Positions 23,790-32,353 of a stretch of DNA of 35,802 nucleotides are shown here, piece after piece. Each line of letters starts with the position of its first letter. The stretch's first letter is position 1. Source of the DNA: Streptomyces corynorhini (GTDB lineage: Bacteria > Actinomycetota > Actinomycetes > Streptomycetales > Streptomycetaceae); contig NZ_QQNA01000012.1 of NCBI RefSeq assembly GCF_003346515.1, positions 1 through 35,802 on the forward strand, written 5' to 3'. Under the pieces are notes generated by a model. That model searched no databases and had not been told where the DNA came from. It saw nothing but the letters and a program-made list of their open reading frames with translations. A program made the position numbers and the translations under genes.

Positions 23790-24887
23790 CTAGCAATGCG
23801 AAGTGTGAGCGTTTTCCCGGGGGAGAAGGAGGTGGACGTCGCCGAACTCGTGCCACAGATAGCGTCGGCGCAGCGCTTCCCCGTATCCACGGGCCAGCGC
23901 CTCCTGCCCGGCGATCGCCTCCAGCATCAGCAGATGCGAGGCGCGGGGCTCGTGCAGCCCGGTCAGCAGCCCGTCCACGGTCCGCACCCCGCGCCCCGGC
24001 GTCACCACCAGATCCGTCCAGCCCCCGGCCGCCCGCACCCCGTCCCCACCGGGGACCGCCGCCGACTCCAGGGCCCGTACGGCGGTCGTACCGACCGCGA
24101 TCACCCGCCCACCGGCCGCCCTGGCGGCGTTCACCAGCCGGGCCGTGCTCTGCGGCACCTCGAAGCGCTCCGGGTACGGCGGCTCGTGGGCCTCGGTCGA
24201 CGCGACCCCCGTGTGCAGCGTCAGCGGCGCGAACAGCACGCCGCGGCTCACCAGCTCCGCGACCAGGCCCGCCGTGAAGGGCCGCGAGGCGCTCGGCATC
24301 TCGGCGGAGCCCGCGCCGTCGGGAGCGGGCAGCGCGAAGACGCTCCGGTAGGCGCCCAGCGGCTGGTCGCGCTCCGTGTATCCGTACCGGATGGGCCGGC
24401 CGTGGCGGCGCAGCAGCCCCGGCACGTCGCAGGAGGGCCGCGCCCACCACAGCCGGGATCCCGCGGGATCCAGCGCCTCCTCCAGTACGAGACGGCTCCC
24501 GCCCGGCAGCGTCACGGACGCCCCCGCCGGTCCGCCGGGGCGGGGCAGGGTGGTGCCCGACGCCGTACCGCCGCGCGGCGTGCGCAGCTCGACCGCCCAC
24601 CGGCCGTCGTCACCGCGCGTCGAGAAGTGCACCACGATCCGTGTCCCGCCCAGCCGCCCGCTCACCGCGGCGGCCAGCGTGGCCGAGGTGTTGACCACCA
24701 GCACGTCACCGGCCCGCACGAGCCCCGGCAGCTCCCGGAACGCGTGGTGCGACACCCGCGTCCCCCGCGAGACCAGCAGCCGTACGTCGTCCCTGCCGCC
24801 GCCGCGCTGTTCCGCCGGTACCCGGGCCGACAACTCCTCGGGCACCGTCAGCTCCGCCAGGGCGGTCGCCCCGCCCAGGGCGGTCAC
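23790..24887 (-). CDS. Divergent QueA-like SAM:tRNA ribosyltransferase-isomerase
   Basis: A 365-residue member of the QueA family, which in the queuosine pathway transfers the ribosyl part of SAM to 7-aminomethyl-deazaguanine in tRNA. C-terminal family motifs are clear: VIAVGTTAVRALESA, PERFEVPQSTARLVNAA, SHLLMLEAIAGQ and RYLWHEFGDVHLLL. But the N-terminal signature NDTRVxPAR of true QueA is replaced by NTSATLAAA, and LHVGxGTF by LHTGVASTE. So substrate or reaction may differ. GTG 24887 overlaps the SDR stop by 4 bp (GTGA). No other queuosine gene is present in the window. Confidence 0.85.
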   Translation of the reverse strand: MTALGGATALAELTVPEELSARVPAEQRGGGRDDVRLLVSRGTRVSHHAFRELPGLVRAGDVLVVNTSATLAAAVSGRLGGTRIVVHFSTRGDDGRWAVELRTPRGGTASGTTLPRPGGPAGASVTLPGGSRLVLEEALDPAGSRLWWARPSCDVPGLLRRHGRPIRYGYTERDQPLGAYRSVFALPAPDGAGSAEMPSASRPFTAGLVAELVSRGVLFAPLTLHTGVASTEAHEPPYPERFEVPQSTARLVNAARAAGGRVIAVGTTAVRALESAAVPGGDGVRAAGGWTDLVVTPGRGVRTVDGLLTGLHEPRASHLLMLEAIAGQEALARGYGEALRRRYLWHEFGDVHLLLPRENAHTSHC

Positions 24888-25582
24888 TTCGCCACCCCGG
24901 CCAGCGCGGGCGCCGCGTACCGCCCGCTGCGCGGGCGCCGCTCCAGCAGCTCCAGGAAGCCCGGCACCACCGACTCCGGCACCGGACGCGGCGCCAGGTC
25001 GTCCGGCACGGCCGCCGCGTACAGGTCCGTCCCCATGTCGCCCGGGTCGACCGCCCACACCCGCAGCCCCGGCTCCTCGACCGAGAGCACCGCCGCGAGC
25101 TGGTCCAGCGCCGCCTTCGACGCCCCGTATCCGCCCCAGGTCTCGTACGCCTCCGCCGCCGCGTCGGAGCTGACGGTGACGACCGCGCCCGCCGCGCTCG
25201 CCCGCAGCAGCGGCAGCGCCTCCTGCACCAGCCCGAGCGCCGCCACCACATTGGTCTCCAGCGCCGCGCGCAGCCCCGCCGGCGGGAGCGCGTCCAGCCG
25301 TACGAGCGGCTCGGCGCCCAGCGCGCTGGCGTTGCTCACCACCAGATCCAGCCCGCCCAACCCGGCCGCCGCCGCGACCAGCTCCGCCCGGTGCGCGGCG
25401 TCCGTCACATCCCCGGCGAGCGCCACCACCCCGGTCCCGTGCGCCCGCAGCGCGCGGGCCGTCTCCTCCAGTACGGGCGCGGTCCTGGCGTCCAGCACCA
25501 GATCCCAGCCCCGCCCCGCCAGCCCCTCGGCCAGCGCGCGCCCCAGACCCTTCGACGCCCCCGTGATGATCGCCACCGGCAT
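24884..25582 (-). CDS. SDR family oxidoreductase
   Basis: A 232-residue classical short-chain dehydrogenase/reductase. The cofactor motif TGASKGLG is at 7-14, NAS-type motif near 84-86 (VSNASAL), catalytic Ser in TVSSDAAAE and YGASK with the active Tyr and Lys. The DAR segment after the second strand (LDARTA) suggests NAD(H) or mixed preference. ATG 25582 has GAGGAG 7 nt upstream. Its stop overlaps the start of the QueA-like gene, so the two are co-translated, hinting at a joint pathway. Substrate unknown. Confidence 0.9.
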   Translation of the reverse strand: MPVAIITGASKGLGRALAEGLAGRGWDLVLDARTAPVLEETARALRAHGTGVVALAGDVTDAAHRAELVAAAAGLGGLDLVVSNASALGAEPLVRLDALPPAGLRAALETNVVAALGLVQEALPLLRASAAGAVVTVSSDAAAEAYETWGGYGASKAALDQLAAVLSVEEPGLRVWAVDPGDMGTDLYAAAVPDDLAPRPVPESVVPGFLELLERRPRSGRYAAPALAGVAK

Positions 25583-25712
25583 GATGTCGCTCCTCTTCAG
25601 CCGTGCCGACGTGCTCCGCCGCACGCCGCTACGGCCAACGTAGGAACGCGCCCCCCGCCCCCGTATCGGACGCGGGTCCCGACCGGGCGGGGCATTTCGG
25701 AGTAGACCGCCG

Positions 25713-25805
25713 GACCCCGGTCGCGGGGACTTCGGACTTACTCGTCCAGGCCGTCCGCCCCGGTCCCGCGACCTAGGACATCCGCCCCGGTCGCGGGGGG
25801 TCCCG
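25713..25805. repeat. Clustered GC-rich repeats upstream of sensor kinase
   Basis: TCCGCCCCGGTC occurs at 25754-25765 and 25781-25792, and a related CCCCGGTCGCGGGG at 25715-25728. Between them lies GGGACTTCGGACTTACTCG (25726-25744), which also occurs exactly at 6808-6826. The cluster occupies the divergent gap between the SDR and the histidine kinase. Confidence 0.7.
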
Positions 25806-25846
25806 AGCCCGATACGGCCCGTCCCGCCCGCCGGTACGGTGAAGCC

Positions 25847-26992
25847 ATGAGCCATCGCCCCAGCTCCGGCCTCGCGGCCGTGAGCACCGCGCTCCTCGCG
25901 ATGAGCCGGCACCTGGAGGTCCGCGACGTCCTCAAGACGATCGTCGCCTCGGCCCGCGAACTCCTCGACGCCGAGTACGCGGCGCTCGGCGTGCCCGACG
26001 ATCACGGAGGGTTCGCCCAGTTCGTCGTGGACGGAGTCAGCGACGAACAGTGGAAGGCCATCGGCCCCCTCCCGCGCCAGCACGGCATCCTCGCCGCGAT
26101 GCTCCACGAGGAGAAGCCCGAGCGCCTCGCCGACGTCCGCGAGGACCCCCGCTTCGGGGGCTGGCCGAGCGCCCACCCCGACATGTCGGACTTCCTGGGC
26201 GTGCCCGTGCGCGACGGCGACGAGACCATCGCCGCGCTCTTCCTCGCCAACAAGCGCTGCCCCAGGCCGCACGGCGGCTGCGGATTCACCGAGGAGGACG
26301 AGCAGCTCCTGACGATCCTCGCCCAGCACGCCGCCATCGCCCTCACCAACGCCCGGCTCTACGAGCGCAGCCGCGAGCTGACCATCGTCGAGGAACGCTC
26401 ACGGCTCGCGCACGAGCTGCACGACGCCGTCAGCCAGAAACTGTTCTCCCTGCGGCTGACCGCCCAGGCAGCCGCCGCCCTGATCGACCGCGATCCCGCC
26501 CGCGCCAAGGACGAGCTGCAGCAGGTCGCCGCGCTGGCCGCCGAGGCCACCGAAGAGCTGCGCGCCGCCGTGGTCGAGCTGCGCCCCGCCGCCCTCGACG
26601 AGGACGGCCTCGTCGCCACGCTCCGCACCCAGATCCAGGTCCTGGACCGCGCCCACTCGGCCCGGGTCTCCTTCGACAGCTCGGGGGTACGGGCCCTGCC
26701 GGCCGCCCAGGAGGAGGCGCTGCTGCGCGTCGCCCAGGAAGCCCTGCACAACGCGCTGCGCCACTCCGGCGGCGAACGCGTCGACGTCACCCTCGCCCGG
26801 CGCGGACAGGGCGCGGTGCTCAGCGTCACCGACGACGGAACGGGCTTCGAACCCCGCGCGGTCCGCAGGGCCGGCCGCCATCTGGGACTCGTCTCCATGC
26901 GGGACCGGGCGAGCGGGGTGGGCGGCAGACTCAGGGTGCGATCGGCGCCCGGCCGGGGCACCACGATCGAGATGGAGGTGCCCGGTGGCTGA
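25847..26992 (+). CDS. GAF-domain sensor histidine kinase
   Basis: A 381-residue cytoplasmic kinase. A GAF sensory domain spans about 22-170 (with CPRPHGGCGF, two Cys that might bind a ligand or metal). The HisKA_3 dimerisation domain follows (about 182-250) with phospho-acceptor H192 in AHELHDAVSQKLF. The HATPase domain is about 285-378 (EALHNALRHS N-box, DDGTGFE G1 box, GLVSMRDR G2). No transmembrane helix, so it reads an internal signal. ATG 25847. It overlaps the response regulator gene by 8 bp. chpE lies immediately downstream of the pair, but control of chpE is only a guess. Confidence 0.94.
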   Translation: MSHRPSSGLAAVSTALLAMSRHLEVRDVLKTIVASARELLDAEYAALGVPDDHGGFAQFVVDGVSDEQWKAIGPLPRQHGILAAMLHEEKPERLADVREDPRFGGWPSAHPDMSDFLGVPVRDGDETIAALFLANKRCPRPHGGCGFTEEDEQLLTILAQHAAIALTNARLYERSRELTIVEERSRLAHELHDAVSQKLFSLRLTAQAAAALIDRDPARAKDELQQVAALAAEATEELRAAVVELRPAALDEDGLVATLRTQIQVLDRAHSARVSFDSSGVRALPAAQEEALLRVAQEALHNALRHSGGERVDVTLARRGQGAVLSVTDDGTGFEPRAVRRAGRHLGLVSMRDRASGVGGRLRVRSAPGRGTTIEMEVPGG

Positions 26993-27632
26993 CAAGAAGA
27001 TCCGCGTGGTGCTGGTCGACGACCACCAGGTGGTCCGGCGGGGACTGCGGACGTTCCTGGAGATCCAGGAGGACATAGAGGTCGTGGGCGAGGCGTCCGA
27101 CGGCGCCGGGGGCGTCGCCCGCACCGAGGAGCTGCGCCCCGACGTCGTCCTGATGGACATCAAGATGCCCGGCACCGACGGCATCCAGGCGCTGCGCAAG
27201 CTACGGGAGCTGCAGAACCCGGCCCGGGTCCTGATCGTCACGAGCTTCACCGAGCAGCGCACCGTCGTCCCCGCGCTGCGCGCCGGGGCGTTCGGTTACG
27301 TATACAAGGACGTCGACCCCGAGGCGCTGGCCGGTGCGATCCGCTCCGTACACGCGGGACACGTCCTGCTCCAGCCCGAGGTCGCGGGCGCGCTGCTGGC
27401 GCAGGACGACCCGGCCGGTGGCGGCCAGGGCCGGGGGACCACGCTCACCGAGCGCGAGCGCGAGGTGCTCGGGCTGATCGCGGACGGGCGCTCCAACCGG
27501 GAGATCGCCCGTGCGCTGGTGCTCTCGGAGAAGACCGTCAAGACGCACGTGTCGAACATCCTGATGAAACTGGACCTCTCGGACCGGACGCAGGCCGCGC
27601 TGTGGGCCGTACGGCACGGGCTGACGGACTGA
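26985..27632 (+). CDS. NarL/FixJ-type response regulator
   Basis: A 215-residue DNA-binding response regulator and partner of the kinase it overlaps. The receiver domain (about 6-122) has the acidic pair D12-D13, phospho-acceptor D58 in VLMDIKMPG, T86 and K108. A Gly/Gln linker (143-150) leads to a LuxR-type helix-turn-helix (about 152-210: LTEREREVLGLIADGRSNREIARAL, then VKTHVSNILMKL). GTG 26985 has GGAGG 8 nt upstream and lies inside the kinase end, so the two are translationally coupled. Target genes unknown. Confidence 0.95.
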   Translation: MADKKIRVVLVDDHQVVRRGLRTFLEIQEDIEVVGEASDGAGGVARTEELRPDVVLMDIKMPGTDGIQALRKLRELQNPARVLIVTSFTEQRTVVPALRAGAFGYVYKDVDPEALAGAIRSVHAGHVLLQPEVAGALLAQDDPAGGGQGRGTTLTEREREVLGLIADGRSNREIARALVLSEKTVKTHVSNILMKLDLSDRTQAALWAVRHGLTD

Positions 27633-27684
27633 TCCGGCCGGGCCGGAACGGGATCCGAGTCGAACAGGTCCGGATCGAACGGGA

Positions 27685-27712
27685 GTGTGACCTTCCAGTC
27701 CGAGATTCATAC
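27685..27712 (+). promoter_or_regulatory. Possible chpE promoter
   Basis: TGTGAC (27685-27690) and CATACT (27707-27712), 16 bp apart, resemble -35/-10 boxes about 112 nt before the chpE start. The leader contains a GCCGCGG (27775-27781) / CCGCGGC (27789-27795) hairpin. Neither box is close to consensus, so this is tentative. Confidence 0.3.
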
Positions 27713-27823
27713 TGTCGGGTGGATGTAACCCACACGGCGTATCCGGCTCGGCGGCCGGACGTTCCTCATGGCGTGCCGCGGTGTCCCGCCGCGGCGATTG
27801 TTCACGCGATTAAGGAACATCCC

Positions 27824-28072
27824 ATGAAGGTCGCCAAGAAGGCCGCCCTGGTCGTCGTCACCGCCGGTCTCGCGGCGGGCGCCTCCGCCGGCGCCGCGTT
27901 CGCCACGACCGGCGGCGCCCACGCCGACGGCAAGGCCGTGCACTCCCCGGGCGTCGGCTCCGGCAACGCGGTCCAGGTCCCGGTGCACATCCCGCTGAAC
28001 CTCACCGGCAACACGGTCAACGTGATCGGCCTGCTGAACCCCGTGTTCGGCAACGCGTCGACCAACTTCTGA
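27824..28072 (+). CDS. chpE: Chaplin ChpE
   Basis: An 82-residue secreted short chaplin. The signal peptide (1-28, KKAALVVVTAGLAAGASAGAAFA) precedes a single chaplin domain: hydrophobic, Asn/Gly/Val-rich with SPGVGSGNAVQVPVHIPLNLTGNTVNVIGLLNP. It contains no cysteine, the feature that sets ChpE apart from the other chaplins of S. coelicolor (SCO1800). Chaplins self-assemble into amyloid films at the air-water interface and let hyphae grow into air. ATG 27824 follows TTAAGGAAC. The protein ends in NASTNF. The upstream GAF kinase pair is the nearest regulator; an 8-bp tandem array follows the stop. Confidence 0.95.
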   Translation: MKVAKKAALVVVTAGLAAGASAGAAFATTGGAHADGKAVHSPGVGSGNAVQVPVHIPLNLTGNTVNVIGLLNPVFGNASTNF

Positions 28073-28078
28073 GGCTCG

Positions 28079-28180
28079 GTTCGCCTCCCGAGGCTCCGGG
28101 GCTCCGAGACTCCAGGGCTCCAGGGCTCCAGGGCTCCAGGGCTCCGGGGCTCCGGGGCTCCGGGGCTCCGGAGGCGAACC
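28079..28180. repeat. 8-bp tandem array inside a 10-bp inverted repeat
   Basis: About ten units of GCTCCAGG/GCTCCGGG run from 28093 to 28172. The block is framed by GGTTCGCCTC (28079-28088) and its exact reverse complement GAGGCGAACC (28171-28180), so the array could sit in the loop of a long stem. It starts 6 bp after the chpE stop. Confidence 0.85.
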
Positions 28181-28181
28181 C

Positions 28182-28221
28182 CGCGCCGCCCACCGCGTGT
28201 CACGGCGCGGTGGGCGGCGCG
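28182..28221. terminator. 16-bp hairpin between chpE and convergent gene
   Basis: Perfect 16-bp stem, arms 28182-28197 and 28206-28221, 8-nt loop. The right arm lies inside the last codons of the 266-residue protein, so it serves as a terminator for chpE and possibly for the opposing gene. Confidence 0.75.
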
Positions 28222-29000
28222 TTCCGCTCCCGCTCCTCCACGTACGCGTTGTACGCGGCCACCCGCGCCCGCCGCGCGCACCGCTCCACCGGCCGCAGCG
28301 CCTCGCCGCGCGCCGCCATCTCCGACGCGCTCACCGCACCCCCGTGCCCGTGCTCGTACGCCAGCGAGACCAGCAGCGCGATCCGCTGCGCCAGGTGTGC
28401 CACCCGCACCGCACGCGGCGGATAGCCGGGAGCCAGCACCTCGTGCTCCCGCTCCGAGCGCGCCCGGTACGCGTCCAGAGCCGCCTCCGCCACCGGCCCC
28501 GAGGCCGCCACATCGAGCCGCGACAGCACCTCCGTCGCGTCCCGCAGCGCCTCCGCCAGCTCGCGCTCCGCCTCACCGAGCGACGGCACGTCCGCGGGCG
28601 GCGCCTCCCGTACGGGCAGGCAGTGCCAGCGGACCTCCACATGGAGATCCCCCTCAGGGCCCACCGTGGACACCTCGGGCACCAGACCGTACGGAGCCCC
28701 CGCGGCGATCACGGCCTCCCCGGCGTCCAGCGCGCGGGCATTGAACTCCGGCGGCCCGCTGAGACCCAGCGGATGGCCCGGCGCGGGCAGCGCGACCCGG
28801 AAACCGGTCACCCCGAGCGCCCGCAGCCGCCCCAGCGCCAGCGTCAGCCCGACAGGACCCGCCTCGCCCGGCAGCCCCTCCACCCGGTGCGACGCGTCGT
28901 CGCCGACCACGGCGAGCACGGCGTCGTCCGGCGATACGAATCCGGCCAACAGGGCATTTCCCCAAGCGGCCAGCAGTCCTGAGCGTGGTTGCGAAAGCAT
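28200..29000 (-). CDS. Conserved hypothetical protein
   Basis: A 266-residue soluble protein that I do not recognise beyond being present near chpE in Streptomyces. The N-terminal half is alpha/beta-like (LLAGFVSPDDAVLAVVGDDA, LGRLRALGVTGFRVALPAPGHPLGLSGPPEFNARALDAGEAVI), and the C-terminal half is mainly helical and charged (about 145-255). There is no signal peptide, membrane helix or obvious catalytic motif. ATG 29000 has only a poor ribosome binding site. It is divergent from the ABC ATPase at 29128. Confidence 0.85.
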   Translation of the reverse strand: MLSQPRSGLLAAWGNALLAGFVSPDDAVLAVVGDDASHRVEGLPGEAGPVGLTLALGRLRALGVTGFRVALPAPGHPLGLSGPPEFNARALDAGEAVIAAGAPYGLVPEVSTVGPEGDLHVEVRWHCLPVREAPPADVPSLGEAERELAEALRDATEVLSRLDVAASGPVAEAALDAYRARSEREHEVLAPGYPPRAVRVAHLAQRIALLVSLAYEHGHGGAVSASEMAARGEALRPVERCARRARVAAYNAYVEERERNAPPTAP

Positions 29001-29127
29001 GGACCCAGCCTAGGGAACGGACCTCGGGACCGGACCACTCGACCGGTGGCGTAGGTTTTCCCATGGGGGCCGCGCCTACAGGCGCACCTGAAACCTCAAG
29101 ACGATTGCATGGGGAGACAACGCGCTC

Positions 29128-29919
<792 letters not shown>

Positions 29920-29973
29920 ACTCCCTTACGGCTGACCTGATATCACCCCTGTCGGGAGAGGGACTGTCGCCCC

Positions 29974-29979
29974 TACCAT
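29974..29979 (+). promoter_or_regulatory. -10 box consistent with leaderless nfeD transcript
   Basis: TACCAT ends 6 nt before the GTG at 29986, so transcription could start on the start codon. No ribosome binding site is seen at the normal distance. The -35 is poor. Confidence 0.35.
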
Positions 29980-29985
29980 GAACAT

Positions 29986-30414
29986 GTGGAAATCGACGCG
30001 TGGGTGTGGTGGCTGATCGGGGCCGTCGGGCTGGGTATTCCGCTGGTCGTCACGGCGATGCCCGAGTTCGGGATGTTCTCCGCCGGAGCGGTCGCCGCCG
30101 CGATCACGGCGGCGCTGGGCGGTGGTGTGGTCGCCCAAGTTCTGGTGTTCGTCGTGGTGTCGGTCGCCCTCATCGCCGTCGTACGGCCCTACGCGGCCCG
30201 GCAGCGCAGCGCCAACCCGGACGCCAACACCGGTATCGACGCGCTGAAAGGCCGTCAGGCCGTCGTCCTGGAACGAGTGGACCGCGCAGGCGGCCGGATC
30301 AAACTCGCGGGCGAGGTCTGGTCCGCGCGCAGTTACGACGAGGACCGCTCGTTCGAACCCGGCCAGAACGTCGACGTCGTCGAGATCGACGGAGCGACAG
30401 CCGTCGTGATGTGA
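29986..30414 (+). CDS. NfeD family membrane protein
   Basis: A 142-residue short NfeD protein: three hydrophobic helices (about 6-25, 29-48, 52-67) followed by a soluble OB-fold domain (about 85-140: ALKGRQAVVLERVDRAGGRIKLAGEVWSARS). NfeD proteins pair with SPFH proteins in membrane quality control and microdomain assembly; the SPFH gene follows 90 bp later on the same strand. The GTG at 29986 is the only start that keeps the first helix. Confidence 0.92.
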   Translation: MEIDAWVWWLIGAVGLGIPLVVTAMPEFGMFSAGAVAAAITAALGGGVVAQVLVFVVVSVALIAVVRPYAARQRSANPDANTGIDALKGRQAVVLERVDRAGGRIKLAGEVWSARSYDEDRSFEPGQNVDVVEIDGATAVVM

Positions 30415-30504
30415 ACCAACCCGGCCGAACGGTCACCACGTTGGCCCGACGTCTGAGAAACTCGATCATCAGAACATCCGGTAGCGAAGGGCCCGAGGAA
30501 CGCG

Positions 30505-31434
30505 ATGCCATCAATCATCATCGTCCTGGTCATCCTGGTGGTGCTTGTATTCATCGCCCTGATCAAGACCATCCAGGTCATCCCGCAGGCGAGCGCCGCC
30601 ATCGTCGAGCGGTTCGGCCGCTACACCCGCACACTCAACGCGGGCCTGAACATCGTCGTCCCGTTCATCGACTCGATCCGTAACCGCATCGACCTCCGTG
30701 AACAGGTCGTCCCGTTCCCGCCCCAGCCGGTGATCACCCAGGACAACCTGGTGGTCAACATCGACACCGTCATCTACTACCAGGTGACCGACGCCAGGGC
30801 CGCGACCTACGAGGTCGCCAGCTACATCCAGGCCATCGAGCAGCTCACCGTCACCACCCTGCGCAACATCATCGGTGGCATGGACCTGGAGCGGACCCTC
30901 ACCTCCCGCGAGGAGATCAACGCGGCCCTGCGCGGCGTCCTCGACGAAGCCACCGGCAAGTGGGGCATCCGCGTCAACCGCGTCGAACTGAAGGCGATCG
31001 AACCGCCCACCTCCATCCAGGACTCGATGGAGAAGCAGATGCGCGCCGACCGCGACAAGCGCGCCGCGATCCTCACCGCCGAAGGTACCCGGCAGGCCGC
31101 GATCCTCACCGCCGAAGGTGACAAGCAGTCCCAGATCCTGCGCGCCGAGGGTGAGGCCAAGGCCGCGGCCCTGCGCGCCGAGGGTGAGGCCCAGGCCATC
31201 CGCACGGTCTTCGAGTCCATCCACGCCGGCGACGCGGACCAGAAGCTCCTCGCCTACCAGTACCTCCAGATGCTCCCCAAGATCGCCGAGGGCGACGCCA
31301 ACAAGCTCTGGATCGTGCCCAGCGAGATCGGCGACGCCCTCAAGGGCCTCAGCGGAGCCTTCGACAACCTCGGAGGCGGCATGCCCGGCTTCAACACCGG
31401 CAAGGAGCGCACGCAGAGCCCGCCGCTCGACTGA
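30505..31434 (+). CDS. SPFH/Band 7 family protein (QmcA-like)
   Basis: A 309-residue stomatin/prohibitin-type protein. One N-terminal transmembrane helix (3-22) anchors it. The SPFH domain spans about 25-200 (QASAAIVERFGRYTRTLNAGLN, then PQPVITQDNLVVNIDTVIYYQV). A coiled-coil of repeated AILTAEG/ILRAEGEAKA units (about 190-240) drives oligomer formation. ATG 30505 has GAGGAA 4 nt upstream. With the NfeD protein before it, this is the standard two-gene module; clients are unknown. Confidence 0.94.
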   Translation: MPSIIIVLVILVVLVFIALIKTIQVIPQASAAIVERFGRYTRTLNAGLNIVVPFIDSIRNRIDLREQVVPFPPQPVITQDNLVVNIDTVIYYQVTDARAATYEVASYIQAIEQLTVTTLRNIIGGMDLERTLTSREEINAALRGVLDEATGKWGIRVNRVELKAIEPPTSIQDSMEKQMRADRDKRAAILTAEGTRQAAILTAEGDKQSQILRAEGEAKAAALRAEGEAQAIRTVFESIHAGDADQKLLAYQYLQMLPKIAEGDANKLWIVPSEIGDALKGLSGAFDNLGGGMPGFNTGKERTQSPPLD

Positions 31435-31534
31435 TCCCCGCCCGGGGCACCATCCCCGGCCTGACGCCTCCCCACGGCATCCCCGGCCGTCCCGGACCGG
31501 CCCCGCTCGTCCTGGACGGCCGCCCCTTCGGGCA

Positions 31535-31559
31535 TGATCGGTGCAACCAGCACCGATCA
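31535..31559. promoter_or_regulatory. 25-bp palindrome before TSUP permease
   Basis: TGATCGGTGC (31535-31544) and GCACCGATCA (31550-31559) are perfect 10-bp arms around AACCA, ending 16 bp before the permease GTG. Could be an operator or a leader hairpin that also ends SPFH transcription; there is no T-run. Confidence 0.5.
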
Positions 31560-31575
31560 CCGAAGGGCGTCCACC

Positions 31576-32352
31576 GTGACCATCTGGGAGATGCTCGCCG
31601 TCTTCGTGGCAGGGATCAGCGCCGGCACGATCAACACCATCGTCGGCTCCGGCACACTGATCACCTTCCCCGTACTGCTGGCGACGGGCCTTCCTCCGGT
31701 CACCGCCACCGTCTCCAACGCCCTCGGACTGATACCGGGCTCGGTCAGCGGCGCCATCGGCTACCGCGCCGAACTCGTCGGCCAGGGCCGCCGGATCCTG
31801 CGCCTCGGCGTGGCCGCGCTGGTCGGCGGCCTGTGCGGCGCGACACTGCTGCTGCTCCTGCCGTCGACCGCCTTCGAGACGATCGTGCCCGTCCTGGTCG
31901 TCCTGGCGCTCGTGCTGGTGATCCTCCAGCCCCGGCTGGCCAAGGCGGTCCAGGCCCGCCGCGCCCGCACCGGCACCACCGCCCGACCCGACGGCGGCCC
32001 GCTCCTGTTCACCGGACTGCTGCTCGCCAGCGTCTACGGCGGGTACTTCACGGCAGCCCAGGGGATCATCTATCTCTCCCTGATGGGCATGCTGCTCGAC
32101 GACACTTTGCAACGCCTCAACGCCGTGAAGAACGTGCTCGCCGCCGTCGTCAACGGCGTCGCGGCCCTCTTCTTCCTCTTCGTCGCCGAGTTCGACTGGA
32201 CGGCCGTCGTCCTCATCGCCGTGGGCTCGGCGATCGGCGGCCAGATCGGCGCCAAGGTCGGCCGCCGACTGCCCCCCACCGCGCTGCGCGCGATCGTCGT
32301 CGTGGTCGGCGTCGTCGCCATCGTGCAGCTCCTCGTCCGCCGATACGGCTGA
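31576..32352 (+). CDS. TSUP (TauE/SafE) family permease
   Basis: A 258-residue membrane protein with about eight helices and the duplicated TSUP fold. The first half has AGTINTIVGSGTLITFPVLLATGLPPVTATVSNALGL, and the second repeat has GGYFTAAQGIIYLSLMGMLL followed by LNAVKN. Relatives move sulfite, sulfoacetate, taurine-derived or other organosulfur anions; direction and substrate are not predictable. GTG 31576 has AGGGCG about 8 nt upstream; the upstream in-frame ATG at 31534 is inside the palindrome and less likely. Confidence 0.92.
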   Translation: MTIWEMLAVFVAGISAGTINTIVGSGTLITFPVLLATGLPPVTATVSNALGLIPGSVSGAIGYRAELVGQGRRILRLGVAALVGGLCGATLLLLLPSTAFETIVPVLVVLALVLVILQPRLAKAVQARRARTGTTARPDGGPLLFTGLLLASVYGGYFTAAQGIIYLSLMGMLLDDTLQRLNAVKNVLAAVVNGVAALFFLFVAEFDWTAVVLIAVGSAIGGQIGAKVGRRLPPTALRAIVVVVGVVAIVQLLVRRYG

Positions 32353-32353
32353 G

